A stretch of DNA of 7,147 nt, from the NCBI GenBank assembly GCA_035499215.1, contig DATJZH010000223.1, forward strand, positions 1-7,147, read 5' to 3'. Under the pieces are notes generated by a model, which made no database searches, was not told the origin of the DNA, and worked only from the letters and a program-made list of their open reading frames with translations. The position numbers and the translations under genes are program-made. Position 1 is the first letter of the stretch, and each line of letters begins with the position of its first letter. The DNA comes from DATJZH01 sp035499215. GTDB lineage: Bacteria > Actinomycetota > Actinomycetes > Streptosporangiales > Streptosporangiaceae. Below, in pieces: positions 6,431 to 7,147 of this stretch.

Positions 6431-6550
6431 GAAGCGTGCATATCAGTCAGCACCCCGCGCTGCCACCCGGTTTGACATGGTTGCCCGACAGTGAGCGGAA
6501 GGCCGGGGGACCCGTGATGCGGCGTCCCGTCGGGGTCCCGGGCACGCGGG
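6431..6550. other. Intergenic gap between the PhzF-family gene and the ATPase gene
   Basis: This 120-bp stretch carries no credible ORF. It holds a GC-rich hairpin next to the PhzF-family stop and a slightly AT-richer patch (about 6435-6450) just before the ATPase start. In that patch TGATAT (6445-6440, minus strand) is a weak -10 candidate, 9 bases from the ATG. No Shine-Dalgarno precedes the ATPase gene. The gap suggests the ATPase-murT-gatD run is transcribed separately from the PhzF-family gene. Confidence 0.4.
6503..6541 (-). terminator. GC-rich hairpin after the PhzF-family gene, possible terminator
   Basis: The arms CCGGGGGACCCG (6503-6514) and CGGGGTCCCGG (6531-6541) pair over about ten base pairs with small bulges and a 16-base loop. 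A competing stem, GGGAC (6507-6511) with GTCCC (6524-6528), is also possible. It begins 10 bp downstream of the TAG stop at 6551. No U-tract follows, so it could terminate transcription in the U-less manner common in actinobacteria, or act as a regulatory or mRNA-stability structure. Confidence 0.35.
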
Positions 6551-7147
6551 CTAGAGCTCGACCTCGCCGGTCACGCAGGTAACGGTGCCGCCGCCGACCC
6601 AGACATTCTCCTCGGCATCGGTCGAGACGTGCACGCGGCCCTGGCGCCCGAGGACGGTGCCCTGACTGGCCACGTAGGGGGCGGTTAGCCGGCCGGTGCT
6701 CAGCAGCCACTGCGCCAGCGATGCATTCAGGCTCCCGGTCACCGGGTCCTCGACGGTGCCGCTGCCGGCGGGGAAGAACGCCCGCACCTCGATGGCCTCC
6801 GGCGAGCCCGCCGGGTGCGGACCCGCAACGCCAAGGTCGAGATCGACCACGCCGGGGCGCAGCGCCAGCACCGCAGTCGCGCTGGCCAGCCAGATGGCCA
6901 CCCAGCCCGGGCCGTTATCGACCCACTGCGCATCGACGATCTCGGCTGCGCTGATGCCCGCGACGGCGGCAATGTGGCTGCGCAGCGGCTCCTGCACCGG
7001 CCCGGAACGCAGCAGGGCCGGCGCGGCGAAGGCCAGCCCGTCAGCGGTGCGGCGGACCGGAACCAGCCCGGCGGCGCACTGCTGCATGATCACCTCTGCC
7101 TGCTGAGGCGTACCGCCGGCCGACAGCCAGGCGTGGCAGGTGCCGAG
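6551..7147 (-). CDS. PhzF-family protein (phenazine biosynthesis-like isomerase/epimerase fold), N-terminus cut by window edge
   Basis: The frame is open from the right edge to TAG at 6553-6551, giving 198 residues, about two thirds of a usual 280-300 residue PhzF-family protein. The hallmark is RAFFPAGSGTVEDPVTGS (visible residues 122-139), the conserved loop between the two pseudo-symmetric hotdog-like halves. Other family features are HAWLSAGG near the edge, QQCAAGLVPVRR (22-33), VDNGPGW (76-82), and the C-terminal GRQGRVHV and WVGGGTVTCVTGEVEL. The catalytic glutamate known from PhzF lies in the missing N-terminal part and cannot be checked. Members catalyse proton-shuffling isomerisations of small metabolites, and most chromosomal copies have no known substrate; nothing here indicates phenazine synthesis. 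GTG at 7093 and ATG at 7087 are inside the conserved region and are not the true start, since the frame continues upstream. It is probably a separate unit from the genes downstream. Confidence 0.87.
   Translation of the reverse strand, partial: LGTCHAWLSAGGTPQQAEVIMQQCAAGLVPVRRTADGLAFAAPALLRSGPVQEPLRSHIAAVAGISAAEIVDAQWVDNGPGWVAIWLASATAVLALRPGVVDLDLGVAGPHPAGSPEAIEVRAFFPAGSGTVEDPVTGSLNASLAQWLLSTGRLTAPYVASQGTVLGRQGRVHVSTDAEENVWVGGGTVTCVTGEVEL

Noticed and set aside
6472..6477. Perfect TTGACA on the plus strand, a possible -35 box
   Set aside because: No -10-like hexamer lies 16-19 bases downstream, and no plus-strand gene follows; the region downstream is the PhzF-family gene on the minus strand.
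6551..7093. PhzF-family ORF treated as a complete 180-residue gene starting at GTG 7093
   Set aside because: The frame stays open and family-like (HAWLSAGG) to the window edge, and 180 residues is too short for the family, so it is a truncated view of a longer gene.

Overview
The window is very G+C-rich (by eye), has G/C-ending codons, and carries genes typical of high-GC Gram-positive bacteria: an actinobacterial nitrobindin, a DsrE-family protein, and the MurT/GatD pair that amidates peptidoglycan. It is most likely chromosomal DNA of an actinomycete; the genus cannot be read from the sequence. I see no RNA genes, insertion sequences, CRISPR arrays or phage genes.

Left block (about 1-1178), two divergent units. 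On the minus strand a tiny ORF (629-534, 31 codons, one predicted membrane helix) is followed 9 bp later, in the same frame, by a nitrobindin-like heme-binding beta-barrel gene that runs off the left edge. On the plus strand a DsrE-family protein (813-1178) is transcribed away from them. In both directions a TANNNT -10 hexamer lies 6 or 7 bases before the ATG, the geometry of leaderless actinobacterial promoters.

Right block (about 1225-7147), all minus strand. From the right edge it runs: the C-terminal two thirds of a PhzF-family protein, a 120-bp gap with a GC-rich hairpin, a 1014-residue HerA/VirB4-type P-loop ATPase, then murT 11 bp downstream of the ATPase stop, then gatD overlapping murT by an ATGA junction. 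MurT and GatD form the lipid II isoglutaminyl synthase: GatD releases ammonia from glutamine and MurT uses ATP to amidate the alpha-carboxyl of D-glutamate in lipid II. Their visible catalytic residues are intact. gatD and dsrE converge, with a 46-bp gap that holds a palindrome.

The least explained parts are the large ATPase, which has a C-terminal cysteine cluster and no recognisable partner gene, and the 31-residue membrane microprotein in frame with nitrobindin. I do not see a complete, clearly new multi-gene system.
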